A stretch of DNA of 64,000 nt from Azophilus sp026709365 (GCA_965200175.1 OZ241345.1:1488001-1552000), one strand, 5' to 3'. Numbered from the stretch's first letter, positions 9,497 through 18,908 are shown. Numbers and translations: made by a program. The notes: generated by a model from the letters alone, not told the origin.

Positions 9497-10692
9497 GAGC
9501 TCACCCCGTCGGTCGCGCGGCCGTTCTGGAACAGCGCGGGCAGGGCTTGGTCGTCGGTCTCGATCAGCCGATCCACCCAAGCGTGGAAACGCTGCCCGCC
9601 GCCTTCGTTGCGCCCGAACTGAACGTAGGGCATGGCGCCGGTCAACAGCGCCTTCTGCTGGCGCAGGCCAGTGGCGTAGTCCTCCTCCTGCACCACGTAT
9701 TCGAGGAACTTGAACTGCTCGCGGGCGGCTTCGGCCGTCGCCTCGTCCGCTGGCGGCTTCTCCATCAGGTAGTTCTGCACGGTGTAGGACGCAAGCGGCG
9801 TCTCGCCCGGGAAGAGCTGGGAAATCATCACGCCCCGGCCGCCGCCGTCGAAGCTGGCGATGGAGACGTGGGGAAAGATGGTCCAGACCCCGGACATCAG
9901 GTGGGCGTCGCTGGCATCGGACAGCTTCTCGTATTCGCCGAGCGATGGATCGGGCGAGCTGACCCGCTGGTGCGGCCCCCAAGCGTAGTAGAGCGCTTGG
10001 TTGGGGTAGTCGGCGCCGAAGGTGTCCTTGTGTAGGATGGGCAGGTGGTAGAGGTCGAGGTAGCCGTCGTAGGCGACCTTCCAGTTCGGGCCCTTGAGGG
10101 TGCGGCTCTCGAAGAAGTGCCAGGCGGCGAAATCGAAGTGTCCGAGGAGTTGGTCGTAGCCGGACAGGAAGGCGTCGATGTCGAGGCTGGCGTTGGGGTT
10201 GATCATCACCCAGATCAGGCCCGCCCGCTCCGCCGCCTGAAGCTCGACCAGGCTGTTGCAGGAACGCTCCACCTCGCCGAAGTCCCGCTCCGAATACACG
10301 CCGATGAGGGCGCCGCGCTGATCGTAGGACCAGGCGTGGTAGGGGCAGGTGAAGCGCTTGGCGTTGCCGGTGCCGGTCTGCATGATCTGCGAACCCCGAT
10401 GGCGGCACATGTTGATGAAGGCGCGCGCCCGGCCGTCCTCGCCGCGGCTGATGAGCACGGGGACGTCCACCGCGTCCATGGCCTTGTAGTCGCCCGGGTT
10501 GGGAATTTCGGCGCTGGCGGCAAGCATCAGCGGCATCCGTTTGAACACCCGTTCCATCTCAAGCCGCCAGCGGCCTTCGTCGTGGTAGTGGTCGGCAGGC
10601 ACCTTGAGGATGGCCTCGGCCTGCTCAATGGTTCCCGTCCGAGCGTGCCTGAGGTTGTGCTCAGCCATCTCGATCAGTTGGGCGCGGCTCAT
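9493..10692 (-). CDS. Aromatic ring-hydroxylating dioxygenase alpha subunit (Rieske type)
   Basis: A 399-residue Rieske non-haem iron oxygenase. The Rieske [2Fe-2S] ligands are visible as C96-x-H98 and C116-x2-H119 (MCRHRG and CPYHAW). The mononuclear iron site is read as D213..H216....H221 in GYLDLYHLPILH. Such enzymes add dioxygen to aromatic rings or demethylate N- or O-methyl compounds with electrons from a reductase. No reductase, ferredoxin or beta subunit is adjacent, so electron partners are encoded elsewhere. The start at 10692 has GAGGAGGA upstream. It is the first gene of a pair with the DUF3604 lipoprotein. The substrate is unknown. Confidence 0.9.
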   Translation of the reverse strand: MSRAQLIEMAEHNLRHARTGTIEQAEAILKVPADHYHDEGRWRLEMERVFKRMPLMLAASAEIPNPGDYKAMDAVDVPVLISRGEDGRARAFINMCRHRGSQIMQTGTGNAKRFTCPYHAWSYDQRGALIGVYSERDFGEVERSCNSLVELQAAERAGLIWVMINPNASLDIDAFLSGYDQLLGHFDFAAWHFFESRTLKGPNWKVAYDGYLDLYHLPILHKDTFGADYPNQALYYAWGPHQRVSSPDPSLGEYEKLSDASDAHLMSGVWTIFPHVSIASFDGGGRGVMISQLFPGETPLASYTVQNYLMEKPPADEATAEAAREQFKFLEYVVQEEDYATGLRQQKALLTGAMPYVQFGRNEGGGQRFHAWVDRLIETDDQALPALFQNGRATDGVSS

Positions 10693-10767
10693 GTTGTCCT
10701 CCTCTCCTCGTCGCCGACAATGCCAACTGCGATTATTGCAGATTGCGTCGATCAGCAGGAAGCCTGC

Positions 10768-10813
10768 GCGCCCGCGGAGCGGGCGCGGATGGAGTTTCGC
10801 TGCGCGAAGCTCC
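10768..10813 (-). repeat. Dispersed repeat family 1 (partial copy)
   Basis: Two adjacent hairpins: GCGCCCG/CGGGCGC (10768-10786) and GGAGTTTCGC/GCGAAGCTCC (10791-10813, one mismatch). Both stems match the better-preserved copies at 16171, 20194 and 38266. The copy lies between the stop of the AraC gene and the start of the Rieske gene and lacks the GAAACAT...CGGAA arm. Confidence 0.65.
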
Positions 10814-10829
10814 GCACTGATTCGGGCGA

Positions 10830-11873
10830 CTAGGCTGATTCGGTCGCGGCAAGGTTGCGCAATTGCGTGGGTGCAAGCCCATAGCTGGCCTTGACTGCGG
10901 TGGAGAAGTTGCATTGATGCAAAAAACCGACGCGGTAGGCGATTTGCGCTATGGGCATTTCGGTTTCCGTGATTAGCCGGTAGCCCTCCGCCAGCCGTTG
11001 CGCCTTCACGAACTCGGAAATGGTCATGCCGAACTGGTTCCGAAACCCGTAGTAGAGCTTGTTGCGGTTGAGCCCAACGGCACGGCTCACATCCCTGACG
11101 CTTGGCACGTCCGCCAGATTCTCCATCACCAAGTGGCGCGCCTGCTTGACCTTTTGAATGTCCTTTGGACCAAGCGACAACGGAAATGACTCGGTGTCGG
11201 AGAGGTAAATCACGTGATCGAGCGCCAGCAGGATCAGTTCCGTGGCCTTGTTGACCACGAAGTTGACCCGAATCGCGTCCTTGAAACGAGTGTTCAGGAC
11301 CTCGGACGTCAAACGCGCCAGCTTATTGGTCAACTCAAACGAGCGGTAGATTCGCAGATCGTCGGACCCGCCGGACAGCGATCCCAAGGGGCAGGGCAGG
11401 TCGTCCATGTTGACGCCGCACAATTCAGCGACCCGCTCCGGGCGGACGCAGACCGTGGCCCAGCGCAGCTTCTCGCCAGCCCTGAAGCGCTCGACCGTCT
11501 TGACGCCGGCCGGCAAGTGGATGATTCGCCAGGACGGACTGTCCGCCGAGACCGGTCCGACTTGGTCGATGCGCATGTCGATGTTCAGATGCAAGCTGAA
11601 ATTGAAGCGGATCCAGCCGGGATCGAACACATGCACCGTGCGGCTATGCTCGAACGCGCAATCCATCACGATGATGCGCATCACGTTGCCGACTTGGTAG
11701 TAGTCGATGGAGCCTTCCGCGAGTTCGCCGGCGTCCGAAATGGAATGACACACCGCATCGCCGGTGGTCTCGATTCGAATCACTTGTGGATGGGAATTGG
11801 GAACCAGGGCCGAGCACAACTCGTCGAATGACGCCCAAGTGAAGTCATGGCTGGATTCGTCGAGCACTTGCAT
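10830..11873 (-). CDS. AraC family transcriptional regulator
   Basis: A 347-residue regulator. The C-terminal 100 residues carry the two AraC helix-turn-helix motifs, seen as VRDVSRAVGLNRNKLYYGFRNQFG and MPIAQIAYRVGFLHQCNFSTAVKASYG, followed by a typical P-x-x-x-R end (APTQLRNL). The N-terminal 230 residues are a divergent sensing region without a clear cupin signature, closest in style to the PchR/OruR-like subgroup that responds to small ligands. It starts two bases after the stop of the alpha/beta hydrolase gene, so both form one transcript. The nearby TonB receptor remnant would suit control of uptake, but that is inference. Confidence 0.88.
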   Translation of the reverse strand: MQVLDESSHDFTWASFDELCSALVPNSHPQVIRIETTGDAVCHSISDAGELAEGSIDYYQVGNVMRIIVMDCAFEHSRTVHVFDPGWIRFNFSLHLNIDMRIDQVGPVSADSPSWRIIHLPAGVKTVERFRAGEKLRWATVCVRPERVAELCGVNMDDLPCPLGSLSGGSDDLRIYRSFELTNKLARLTSEVLNTRFKDAIRVNFVVNKATELILLALDHVIYLSDTESFPLSLGPKDIQKVKQARHLVMENLADVPSVRDVSRAVGLNRNKLYYGFRNQFGMTISEFVKAQRLAEGYRLITETEMPIAQIAYRVGFLHQCNFSTAVKASYGLAPTQLRNLAATESA

Positions 11874-11875
11874 GG

Positions 11876-12721
11876 TCAAGCACGGTAGCCGAGGTCTCCA
11901 AGAAACTCCAGAAGCGTTGCGTTGAAAGCTTCCGGCCGCTCGAAAAAAGGCGCATGGCCCGCGGTTTCGATGAACTGCACCCGGTCGCGCCATAGGTTGC
12001 GCCACTGGAGAGTTTCAAAATAGGCGCTGTTTACGAAGGCGTCCGCGCCGCCTTGGATTACAGCGATTGGGCAGGCATTGTCGGCCACGACAGCGCGTTG
12101 AGAGTGGCAGGCGCCGGGTTGTTGGTAATTTTCCAGCAAGCTTTCCCGGACGGCGCCCTGAGCTCGCCGCACGGCTTTGGCCAGCCCCGTGTTTTGCAGG
12201 TCCGCGCCTCCGTACAGGCTATCGCAGTACCGGATGGCCTCGGCTTCGGTGAATGCCGCCTTGCCGGTCATTGCCATCTCTGGACTGGGCATGAAGGCCT
12301 CTTCCATCTCTCCGGCGCCGGGCCCCACTGGCGGTGTGCCGCAAAGCACCAAGCCGGCAAGCGCCATGCCCTGTCCGAGCCCCTCAATGGCAATGTGTCC
12401 GCCCAGCGACCAGCCAACCACCACTGGCCTGCCGAGGCCGAGATCTTGAATGAGCTGCTGCAGCCAACGCGCGAAATTCGCCAGGGTTGCGTCGGCTGGG
12501 CAATCGCTCACGTCGTCCGAGTTCCCGTGGCCCGGCAGGTCAACGGCGAGCAGCCGGTGACGCCGCAGGGCCGAGTTGTCGAATTGCTTTGCAAAGGCCT
12601 CCTTGCAGCAGGAGTTGCCGTGGACGAAGAGCAGCGGGGGGCCGATGCTCCCGGATGCCATGTAGGCCGTCCTGCCCAGGCGCGTGTGAATGTAGGCGGT
12701 GGCGGTCAAAATCGGTTCCAT
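11876..12721 (-). CDS. Alpha/beta hydrolase
   Basis: A 281-residue alpha/beta-fold hydrolase without a signal peptide, so probably cytoplasmic. The oxyanion region is LLFVHGNSCCKE, the nucleophile elbow is GWSLGGH (Ser105), and the acid and base are read as D227 (GGADAF) and H256 (TAGHAPFFE). The layout is that of esterases, C-C hydrolases and small-ester hydrolases; the sequence does not settle which. It is co-transcribed with the AraC regulator that follows. Upstream on the same strand is the remnant of a TonB receptor, which suggests the set once imported and hydrolysed one compound. Confidence 0.85.
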   Translation of the reverse strand: MEPILTATAYIHTRLGRTAYMASGSIGPPLLFVHGNSCCKEAFAKQFDNSALRRHRLLAVDLPGHGNSDDVSDCPADATLANFARWLQQLIQDLGLGRPVVVGWSLGGHIAIEGLGQGMALAGLVLCGTPPVGPGAGEMEEAFMPSPEMAMTGKAAFTEAEAIRYCDSLYGGADLQNTGLAKAVRRAQGAVRESLLENYQQPGACHSQRAVVADNACPIAVIQGGADAFVNSAYFETLQWRNLWRDRVQFIETAGHAPFFERPEAFNATLLEFLGDLGYRA

Positions 12722-12781
12722 CCGGAAGGCGCGCCGTTTGCCGGGATGCCAGTTGGGCTAGGGCGCAGGGTTCTGGGGAAC

Positions 12782-12803
12782 CCGCATCGCCAAATCGATG
12801 CGG
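12782..12803 (-). terminator. Hairpin downstream of the TonB-receptor remnant
   Basis: A perfect 8-bp stem, CCGCATCG/CGATGCGG with a six-base loop, lies 12 bases after the stop of the receptor remnant and before the hydrolase gene on the same strand. There is no T-tract, so it could slow or end transcription only in a Rho-assisted way. Called from structure alone. Confidence 0.3.
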
Positions 12804-12815
12804 ACAACCCCAGCC

Positions 12816-14655
12816 TCACAGCGTCAGCCGCAGGGTCGCGCCGTAGGTTCTGGGATGCCCGAACGCTTGGGTTGTGTTGGCGCCGATCACGCTGCGGTCG
12901 TCCGCAAAGTTGACATAGACTTCATCGGTCAGGTTTTGCGCCCAGACGTAAATCGCCCAACCGTCCATGTCCAGCCCTGCCCGCAAGCTGACTAGATCCC
13001 TTGCTTTGCCGCTGAGCCTCGGATCGTTTTGCGGCTCAAAGTAAACGCGGCTGCGGTGATTCCAACAGATCCAACCTGATCCGCTGGTCAAGGAGGCTCG
13101 ATTTGAGTCCCGCCTCGTAGGAGGTTGCGAACTCCGGGGCGACTTCCAACTGGGCGTTGGGACCGACGAAGTCAACGTTGAAGCCCGCGCTCTTGAAGCC
13201 TTGGGCGAAGCGCAGGTAACCGGTGGCCGCGCTGTTGAAGTCGTATGCCAGCGAAACGGAGGGCGCAAAGTCCCGATCCGTTCGCGAACGCGAGTAGTCG
13301 GTATCGCCGAAGAGGCCCGTTTGGTCGTTTTGCAGGTGGGCGCCGGTCTTCGACTCCGAAACCCACCGTCCCCCGACCTCCAGTTGCAAACGATCGGTCA
13401 GCGCATGATTCGTGTTGAAGAACAGCGCGACGCTTTCCGAGTCAACTGAGCTGTTTAGCGTGATGGGCACCTCGAAACCCGGCACCCCGGTCAGGAAGTC
13501 CCCCAGCGCGAAGTCTCCGTAGCCGCGGGACTCCTGGTGGTAGTAGTAGAGGCCCGCGACGTAGTCGGATCGGGCGGAGAACCGGCCGGCGTGCCGTGCC
13601 TCAGCGGAGAACACGTCGGAGTCTTGGCCGAACACATCGACGAACACGCGCACCGCGTGTTTGTCATCGTCCAGGCTGGCGTCAAAGGAGGACTTGCGGT
13701 AGGACAGGATGGAAGTGAGCGTGCCTGCCCCCGTGTCAATGTCGCCGGTCAAGGAAACGCCCCAGACGTCCCGATGCACGAAGTTGGGCTGGTCGTTGTT
13801 GGTCGTGTGGTGGGTGGCTGTGGAAGGGTCGGAAAAAAACGCAAAGTCCGATACCTCGAACAGCACCGGCTCTCCCCGGTCGATCAGGCCATCCGCCGCC
13901 AGAGTGAAATCGGTTCCAGCGGTGGGTTGAAAGCGCAATTTGCCGCGGAATGACCCAAGGTCGGCGTTTTCAAGGTCCTGCCCGCCGGACAGGTGCTTCA
14001 CGAATCCGTCGCGCTTCGTGTAGCCCGCGGAAAGCGACGCCGACAGCTTGTCTGACAAGGGACCGGACAAGTGGGTTCGCAGCCGTCGCTGATCGTAGTT
14101 TCCGTATTGGGCCTCCAGGACACCCTGCAGTTCCTCGCTTGGATTTCGAGTGATGATGTTGACGGCGCCAGCGATGGTGTTCTTGCCGAACAAGGTGCCT
14201 TGCGGGCCGCGCAGAACCTCAATTCGCTCGATGTCGATCAGGTCTTGGTTGAAGTTTTCCGGGCGCCCCGCGTACACGCCGTCGATGTAGTACCCGACGC
14301 CGGTTTCGAGGCCGACGAAGCGCACAAGGGTCGAAATGCCCCGAATGCTGATCAGCCCTTGGATGGAGCCGGCTATGCCGCCCGCTTGACCGGCGTTCGG
14401 AACAATGTCGAGCACCCGATCAAACGAGTCGATGCCGCTGTCCTGCAACTGCTCTCCGGACAGAGCGCTGACGGCCAAGGGCGTGTCCTGGATGCTCTCC
14501 GCCTTTTTTCGGGCCGTCACCGTGATGACCTCGATGACGCGCGTCCGATCCGTCTCGACTTGTTGGCCACCTTGCGCGAATGCGGGCAAGGTTGGGCACA
14601 GCAGGGCGGCAACGGCAAACGGGATCGATCCAAAGGGTCCGATGGCAGTTTTCAT
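12816..14655 (-). pseudogene. TonB-dependent outer-membrane receptor, internally deleted and frameshifted
   Basis: The start at 14655 is preceded by GGAGGGGGG and opens with a signal peptide ending near PAFAQG, then a TonB box (EVITVTA) and a plug domain (GISTLV, YIDGVYAGRP, EVLRGPQGTLFGKNTIAGAVNIIT). The barrel reads normally to YEAGLKSSLLDQRIRLDL near 13070, then the frame runs into a stop at 13036. A different frame continues with VYFEPQNDPRLS and a proper C-terminal strand (WAQNLTDEVYVN ... TYGATLRLTL) ending at 12816. Normal receptors of this type have roughly 100-150 more residues at the junction, so a deletion of several hundred bases, not multiple of three, has killed the gene. Ligand unknown. 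Confidence 0.88.
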
Positions 14656-14933
14656 GGTTCCCCCCTCCTGATGACTGTTCCAGCGGATTGGCGATTCCAG
14701 AATGCGCCAGCCGTGCCCCGCTGTCTTTTGCCGAAAGCACCCCGATGTTTGACAGGTGCATTTTTTGGTGGCTTTCAGCGGTGCGCTTGGCGTCACGGCC
14801 TTTGCCGACGGTTCCTATCGGCCCCCTTGGACCGACGATTTGAGAGGAGATTCAGCCCCGTTCGGTGAAGCCGAACGCACAAAGCAGCGATGGGGAACTG
14901 ACGTGCAGCCGTGAACTCCTGCGGCGCAGGCTC

Positions 14934-16115
14934 CTAGGCCAGACCCTTGGCGATGTGGAATGCCTCGGCACTGGCCCTGCGCAGTTCGCCGTCCGTCAGG
15001 AAATCGGCAGCGGTCATCGCCAGCAGTTTGGCGCCGTCCAGCGCCGCGGCATCGCCCATTGCCGACCCGGCCCACTTGGCGAACTCCGGGTTGTGGATGA
15101 CCACGTCGCGGGGTGCCGCCGCCAGCAGCGGATGAATGGCGGGCACGCGGTGGCTTACGTTGCCCATGTCGGTGCTGCCCGCACCGCCCAACTCCTCCCA
15201 ATCCAGGAACTCCCGCCCGAGGCATTCCCCGTGTTTTTGGAATACATCCGCCAGCGGCCAATTGGTGTTGAGATCCAAGTAATCCACCTTGGCCCAGTTG
15301 ATTTCGACCTTGCAGCCGCTGCCCTTGGCGCCGGCTTCGAAGCAAGCCTGAACCCGAGGCTTCAAGTTGGCGAGCGCCGTTTCGTCCGCCGCCCTCACAT
15401 AGAAGTCCCCGACGGCGCGCTCCGGCACGATGTTGGGTGCCTGTCCGCCCTCAGTGATGATGCCGTGTATGCGTTCCTCGTCGCGAATGTGTTGGCGCAG
15501 GTTGGAAATCGATTGGTAGGCCAGCAGCAGTCCGTCCAAGGCGTTGATGCCGCGGTGCGGCGAAACCGAGGCGTGGGCGGAGCGGCCGTGGTAGATCACC
15601 TCGACCTCGGCGACGCAGATGCAGGGCATGGTCGCCAGATTCAATCCCGCCGGATGGATCATCATTGCGGCATCGACGGCCTCGAATGCGCCGGCGCGGG
15701 CCATCAGTTCCTTGCCGCCGCCCTTTTCCTCAGCAGGGGTTCCAATCAGGCGGACCCGTCCCGGCAACTGCTCCTGCACGGCTTGCAGCCCGAGGGTCGC
15801 GCCGAGCGCCGCCGTGGCGATTAAGTTGTGGCCGCAGGCATGGCCGATGCCCGGCAGCGCATCGTATTCGGCGAGCAGCGCCACGGTCGGCCCAAGGCTT
15901 TCCGCATTGAGCCCGGCTTCAAAGGCCGTGTCCAACGTGAACACTCCGGTTTGCGTCGGCAGATCGTGGTCCTTGAGCGTGCGGGATAGCAATTCGCAGG
16001 CGTGGAACTCCTCAAAGGCGAGTTCCGGTCGGGCATGAATGGCGTGGGAGACCTCAAGCAGCGTGTCGGCCAGCGAATCGATGCGATCGGTGATCGCTTT
16101 GTGCAGAGAGTTCAT
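14934..16115 (-). CDS. M20-family amidohydrolase (aminoacylase/AbgA-like)
   Basis: A 393-residue metallo-amidohydrolase of the M20D group, which cleaves N-acyl amino acids, hippurate or p-aminobenzoyl-glutamate. Metal-binding residues are seen in EYDALPGIGHACGHN (C94, H96) and in GTPAEEKGGGK (E129/E130). The dimerisation lid contains the GRSAHAS motif and the C-terminal ligand region is near HPLLAAA. There is no signal peptide, so it should be cytoplasmic. The ATG at 16115 is chosen because GTGGAG lies nine bases upstream; a GTG at 16130 is possible. A 278-base region with a small hairpin (14859-14877) separates it from the receptor remnant; no operon partner is evident. Confidence 0.88.
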   Translation of the reverse strand: MNSLHKAITDRIDSLADTLLEVSHAIHARPELAFEEFHACELLSRTLKDHDLPTQTGVFTLDTAFEAGLNAESLGPTVALLAEYDALPGIGHACGHNLIATAALGATLGLQAVQEQLPGRVRLIGTPAEEKGGGKELMARAGAFEAVDAAMMIHPAGLNLATMPCICVAEVEVIYHGRSAHASVSPHRGINALDGLLLAYQSISNLRQHIRDEERIHGIITEGGQAPNIVPERAVGDFYVRAADETALANLKPRVQACFEAGAKGSGCKVEINWAKVDYLDLNTNWPLADVFQKHGECLGREFLDWEELGGAGSTDMGNVSHRVPAIHPLLAAAPRDVVIHNPEFAKWAGSAMGDAAALDGAKLLAMTAADFLTDGELRRASAEAFHIAKGLA

Positions 16116-16170
16116 GACGAGGCGCTCCACTTTGGGCCGAGTTGGCCACTATTGTGAATGTTTCAGGCGT

Positions 16171-16394
16171 TGCTGTGCAGGCTCAGAAACATATCGGAAA
16201 CTAGCCCACGCAACCAGTGCGGAGTTTCGCGTCAGCGAAACTCCAACGCACCCGCGCAGCGGGCGCGCAGCAACCGTCAGGTCGCGCCTGCTGTGCAGGC
16301 TCAGAAACATTTCGGAACCTGGCCTACGCAACCAGTGCGGAGTTTCGCGTCAGCGAAACTCCAACGCACCCGCGCAGCGGGTGCGCCTGCTCGC
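16171..16394 (+). repeat. Dispersed repeat family 1, two tandem copies (118-bp period)
   Basis: The 362-base gene-free stretch between the divergent M20 and cyclophilin genes is largely two near-identical copies, starting at 16171 and 16289. Each has the order CTCAGAAACAT, CGGAA, ACGCAACCAGTGC, a 10-bp stem GGAGTTTCGC/GCGAAACTCC (16221-16244; 16339-16362), AACG, then a GC-rich stem GCACCCGC/GCGGG(C/T)GC (16248-16266; 16366-16384). The copies differ by only a few bases, so the duplication is recent. The rest of the stretch (16395-16477) is the leader of the cyclophilin gene. Confidence 0.9.
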
Positions 16395-16477
16395 AATTTC
16401 CTAGCCAAAGAGGCAGGATGGCGCTTTTCCACTTTCCCACCTCATACCCACAACCCGACGAGACGGGAGGAGCGCCT

Positions 16478-16981
16478 ATGTCCATTCAAGCCACCATCAC
16501 CACCAGCAAGGGCGCCATCCGACTGCGGCTGTTTCCTGAACAGGCGCCGGTGGCGGTCGCCAATTTCGTCAACCTCAGCCGCCGGGGCTTTTACGACGGG
16601 CTTAAGTTCCATCGCGTGATTGAACGGTTCATGATCCAAGGCGGCTGTCCAAAGGGGTCGGGCGGGGGTGGCCCCGGCTATCAGTTCGAGGACGAGTTCA
16701 GCGATGAGTTGCGTCACGACCGCCCCGGGCGGTTGTCGATGGCCAATGCCGGGCCGGGCACCAACGGCTCGCAGTTCTTCATCACCCATGTGCCGACCGC
16801 TTGGCTGGACGACGCCCACACGATCTTCGGCGAGGTGCTGGACGGCGAGGACCAGGCGGTGGTGGACGGCATCCAGCAAGGCGACTCGATCAGCGGCATC
16901 AAGGTTTTGGGCGAAGTCGCCCCGCTGCTCGACGCCTTTGAGGATCGCGTTGCGGCTTGGAACGCGGCCTTGGAGCGCTGA
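16478..16981 (+). CDS. Peptidyl-prolyl cis-trans isomerase, cyclophilin type
   Basis: A 167-residue cyclophilin, the length of E. coli PpiB. Active-site residues are present in FHRVIERFMIQGG (the catalytic Arg with F and Q), GRLSMANAGPGTNGSQFFIT and IFGEVLDG. Without a signal peptide it acts in the cytoplasm, speeding cis-trans isomerisation of proline bonds during folding. The ATG at 16478 has GGGAGGAG seven bases upstream. The thioesterase gene begins three bases after its stop, so the two are probably cotranscribed. Confidence 0.95.
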   Translation: MSIQATITTSKGAIRLRLFPEQAPVAVANFVNLSRRGFYDGLKFHRVIERFMIQGGCPKGSGGGGPGYQFEDEFSDELRHDRPGRLSMANAGPGTNGSQFFITHVPTAWLDDAHTIFGEVLDGEDQAVVDGIQQGDSISGIKVLGEVAPLLDAFEDRVAAWNAALER

Positions 16982-16983
16982 CG

Positions 16984-17379
16984 TTGGCCTTCGACCATGC
17001 GCAGGCCGTCGTCAACGACGGCTTCTCGGGCCTGCTGGGCGTGGAATTGACGCACAGCGCCGAGGATCAGGCTACCGTTCGACTGCCGTACCGAGAAGCG
17101 CTGGGCGTGGGCCGCATTCACGGCGGTGCCATCAGCGCCCTGATCGACATCGCCGCCACCGCGGCCTTCTGGTCCCATCCCGCGCTAACCCAAGGCGCTT
17201 GGGGCGCCACGGTGGACTTCACGGTCCACTTCCTCAAGCTGGCGGCGGAAACGGACTTGATTGCCGAAGCCAAGGTGCGCCGCCGCGGCGGCTCCGTCTG
17301 CGTGGGCGACGTCTGCGTGCGCAATGCCGACGGCGAGGAGGTGGCGGCGGCGCGGGTGACCTACCGGCTGAGTCCCTGA
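16984..17379 (+). CDS. Hotdog-fold thioesterase (PaaI family)
   Basis: A 131-residue hotdog-fold protein of the PaaI/YdiI type, which hydrolyses acyl- or phenylacetyl-CoA thioesters. The catalytic region is read as GRIHGGAISALIDIAATAAFWS, with the family's HGG signature, followed by TVDFTVHFLKLA on the core strand. The TTG at 16984 is chosen for GGAG eight bases upstream; an in-frame TTG at 16957 would overlap the cyclophilin gene. It sits directly behind the cyclophilin gene and converges with a GST gene whose stop is only one base away. Confidence 0.85.
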   Translation: MAFDHAQAVVNDGFSGLLGVELTHSAEDQATVRLPYREALGVGRIHGGAISALIDIAATAAFWSHPALTQGAWGATVDFTVHFLKLAAETDLIAEAKVRRRGGSVCVGDVCVRNADGEEVAAARVTYRLSP

Positions 17380-17380
17380 G

Positions 17381-17989
17381 CTACGAACTCATCGCCTTCT
17401 GAAAGGCTGGCCGTTGCTCGACGCGATCAACGTAGGCCTGCAAGTGGGCCATCTCGTCGGTGACGCAACCCAGGCGGCGGCTCATGAAGCAGGCGTGGCC
17501 GAGCATGACGTCAGCGGCGGAGAAGCCGCCGATCAGGTAGTCCTTGCCCTCAAGCTGCTCATCGACCGGCGCCAGCGCCTTGGTCAGCAGGCGCTGGGCC
17601 TGCCCCAAGGCCTCCTCGTTGCGGCGCTCCGGGGGCAGCAGGATGGTCTGCACCACGATGGTGTTGACCGGCGGCATCACCATGCCCTCGCAGTAGTGGA
17701 ACCACTGCAGGTAGGCGGGGAACAGCGGCGAATTGACGGGTGGCTTCAGGGCGCCGTCCGTGTGCCGGGCGACGACGTACTCGACGATGGCGCCGGACTC
17801 GTAGATGCGCACGTCGCCGTCATCCAGCACCGGCACACGGCCCAGGGGATGCCGGGCGCGGTGCTCGCTGGACTTCAAGTCCTTGGGATGGAAGTCCATG
17901 CGGTTGAGTTCGTAGTCGAGGCCCAGCTCCTCAAGCAGCCAGACGATGCGTCCGGCGCGGGAGTTGGGGGCGAAGTGCAGGGTCAGCAT
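17381..17989 (-). CDS. Glutathione S-transferase family protein
   Basis: A 202-residue cytosolic GST with an N-terminal thioredoxin-like domain (about 1-80; APNSRAGRIVWLLEELGLDYE, then GRVPVLDDG and YESGAIVEYV, the glutathione-gamma-Glu contact) and an all-helical C-terminal domain containing GGFSAADVMLGHA, the N-capping motif. These proteins conjugate or isomerise electrophiles with glutathione. It lies 59 bases downstream of two amidohydrolase genes on the same strand and may join them in an aromatic-acid pathway, for example as a maleylpyruvate-type isomerase, but nothing specific shows this. Confidence 0.88.
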   Translation of the reverse strand: MLTLHFAPNSRAGRIVWLLEELGLDYELNRMDFHPKDLKSSEHRARHPLGRVPVLDDGDVRIYESGAIVEYVVARHTDGALKPPVNSPLFPAYLQWFHYCEGMVMPPVNTIVVQTILLPPERRNEEALGQAQRLLTKALAPVDEQLEGKDYLIGGFSAADVMLGHACFMSRRLGCVTDEMAHLQAYVDRVEQRPAFQKAMSS

Positions 17990-18048
17990 GGGTGGGCTCC
18001 TTGTCGTGGTTGGCGTTTTGCGTTGAGTGATCCGGGAAAGCTTGTCCG

Positions 18049-18900
18049 CTAGCGGAGGTTCAGGACCTTTCTGGCGTTCTCGCGCAGGAATTTTGGCCAT
18101 ACGTCTTCCTTGAGCGGCAGGTTCGGCATGTCGGCCATGATGCGCTCCAGGGACAGACCCATCGGGAAGTAGCCGCCGTAGATGATCTTGTCCGCGCCGC
18201 GGGTGTTGGCGTAGTCGATGATGGCTTGGGGATAGTGCTTCGGGGCGAACGCGGTGGTGGAGTAGTGGAGATTCGGCCACTTGAGCATGAGCTTGACCGC
18301 GAGGTCCTCCCAGGGCTCGCAGCCGTGGCGGGTGACCAACACCAGTTCCGGAAAGTCGTACATCACTTGGTCGATCAGGCGCACCTCCTGCGGCCACATG
18401 GGAAAGCGCGGCCCCGGCACGCCGGCGCAGACGAAGATGGGTGCTGCGAGCTCCACGCACTTGGCGTAGATGGGATACATCAGCGGGTCGGCGATGCCGA
18501 CTTGCGGGTTGTACCCTGCGTTGAAGGCGGAGAAGGAACCAACCCCGAGCGCCTCGTGCTCGCGCACCATGTCGCGAATGCCGTCCATGCCGCGATTCGG
18601 GTCCACGAACCCCTGCCCGACGAAGCGGTCCGGATGGGCGTTCAGGGCTTGGCGGCTCACTTCGTTGCCGACGCCGATCACGCCGACTTCAACGCCGAAG
18701 CGGTCCATCTCGTGCAGCGTGACGGCGATGGGATCGGCAGCGCCGTACAGCGACTTGGGGACGTGCTTGAACATGTACTCCACGGGGAAGTCGAAGTCCT
18801 TGGAGCCGTCCTTCAACTGCTCGCGGATGAAATCGTACTGCTTGAAGTCCTCGGCCGGGAACCCGATCATCGTGTCGATGATGCCGATGCCGCTCGGCAT
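18049..18900 (-). CDS. Amidohydrolase family protein (amidohydrolase 2), downstream copy
   Basis: A 283-residue TIM-barrel amidohydrolase of the PF04909 group, which includes decarboxylases and hydrolases of aromatic acids. Features include an opening GIIDTMIGFP, RFVGQGFVDPN, VLVTRHGCEPWED and a C-terminal LPLKEDVWPKFLRENARKVLNL. Its N-terminal metal motif (normally H-x-H) is not evident (IIDTMIGFP instead), so metal binding may differ from the neighbour. The start at 18900 leaves an eight-base gap to the upstream amidohydrolase; a GTG at 18906 is an alternative. Tandem arrangement suggests a functional pair or heteromer. Confidence 0.82.
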   Translation of the reverse strand: MPSGIGIIDTMIGFPAEDFKQYDFIREQLKDGSKDFDFPVEYMFKHVPKSLYGAADPIAVTLHEMDRFGVEVGVIGVGNEVSRQALNAHPDRFVGQGFVDPNRGMDGIRDMVREHEALGVGSFSAFNAGYNPQVGIADPLMYPIYAKCVELAAPIFVCAGVPGPRFPMWPQEVRLIDQVMYDFPELVLVTRHGCEPWEDLAVKLMLKWPNLHYSTTAFAPKHYPQAIIDYANTRGADKIIYGGYFPMGLSLERIMADMPNLPLKEDVWPKFLRENARKVLNLR

Positions 18901-18908
18901 GGCCACGG

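Noticed and set aside
16171..16394. Possible small RNA or riboswitch in the M20-cyclophilin spacer
   Set aside because: The same hairpins occur in several unrelated spacers in both orientations, so a dispersed repeat explains them better.
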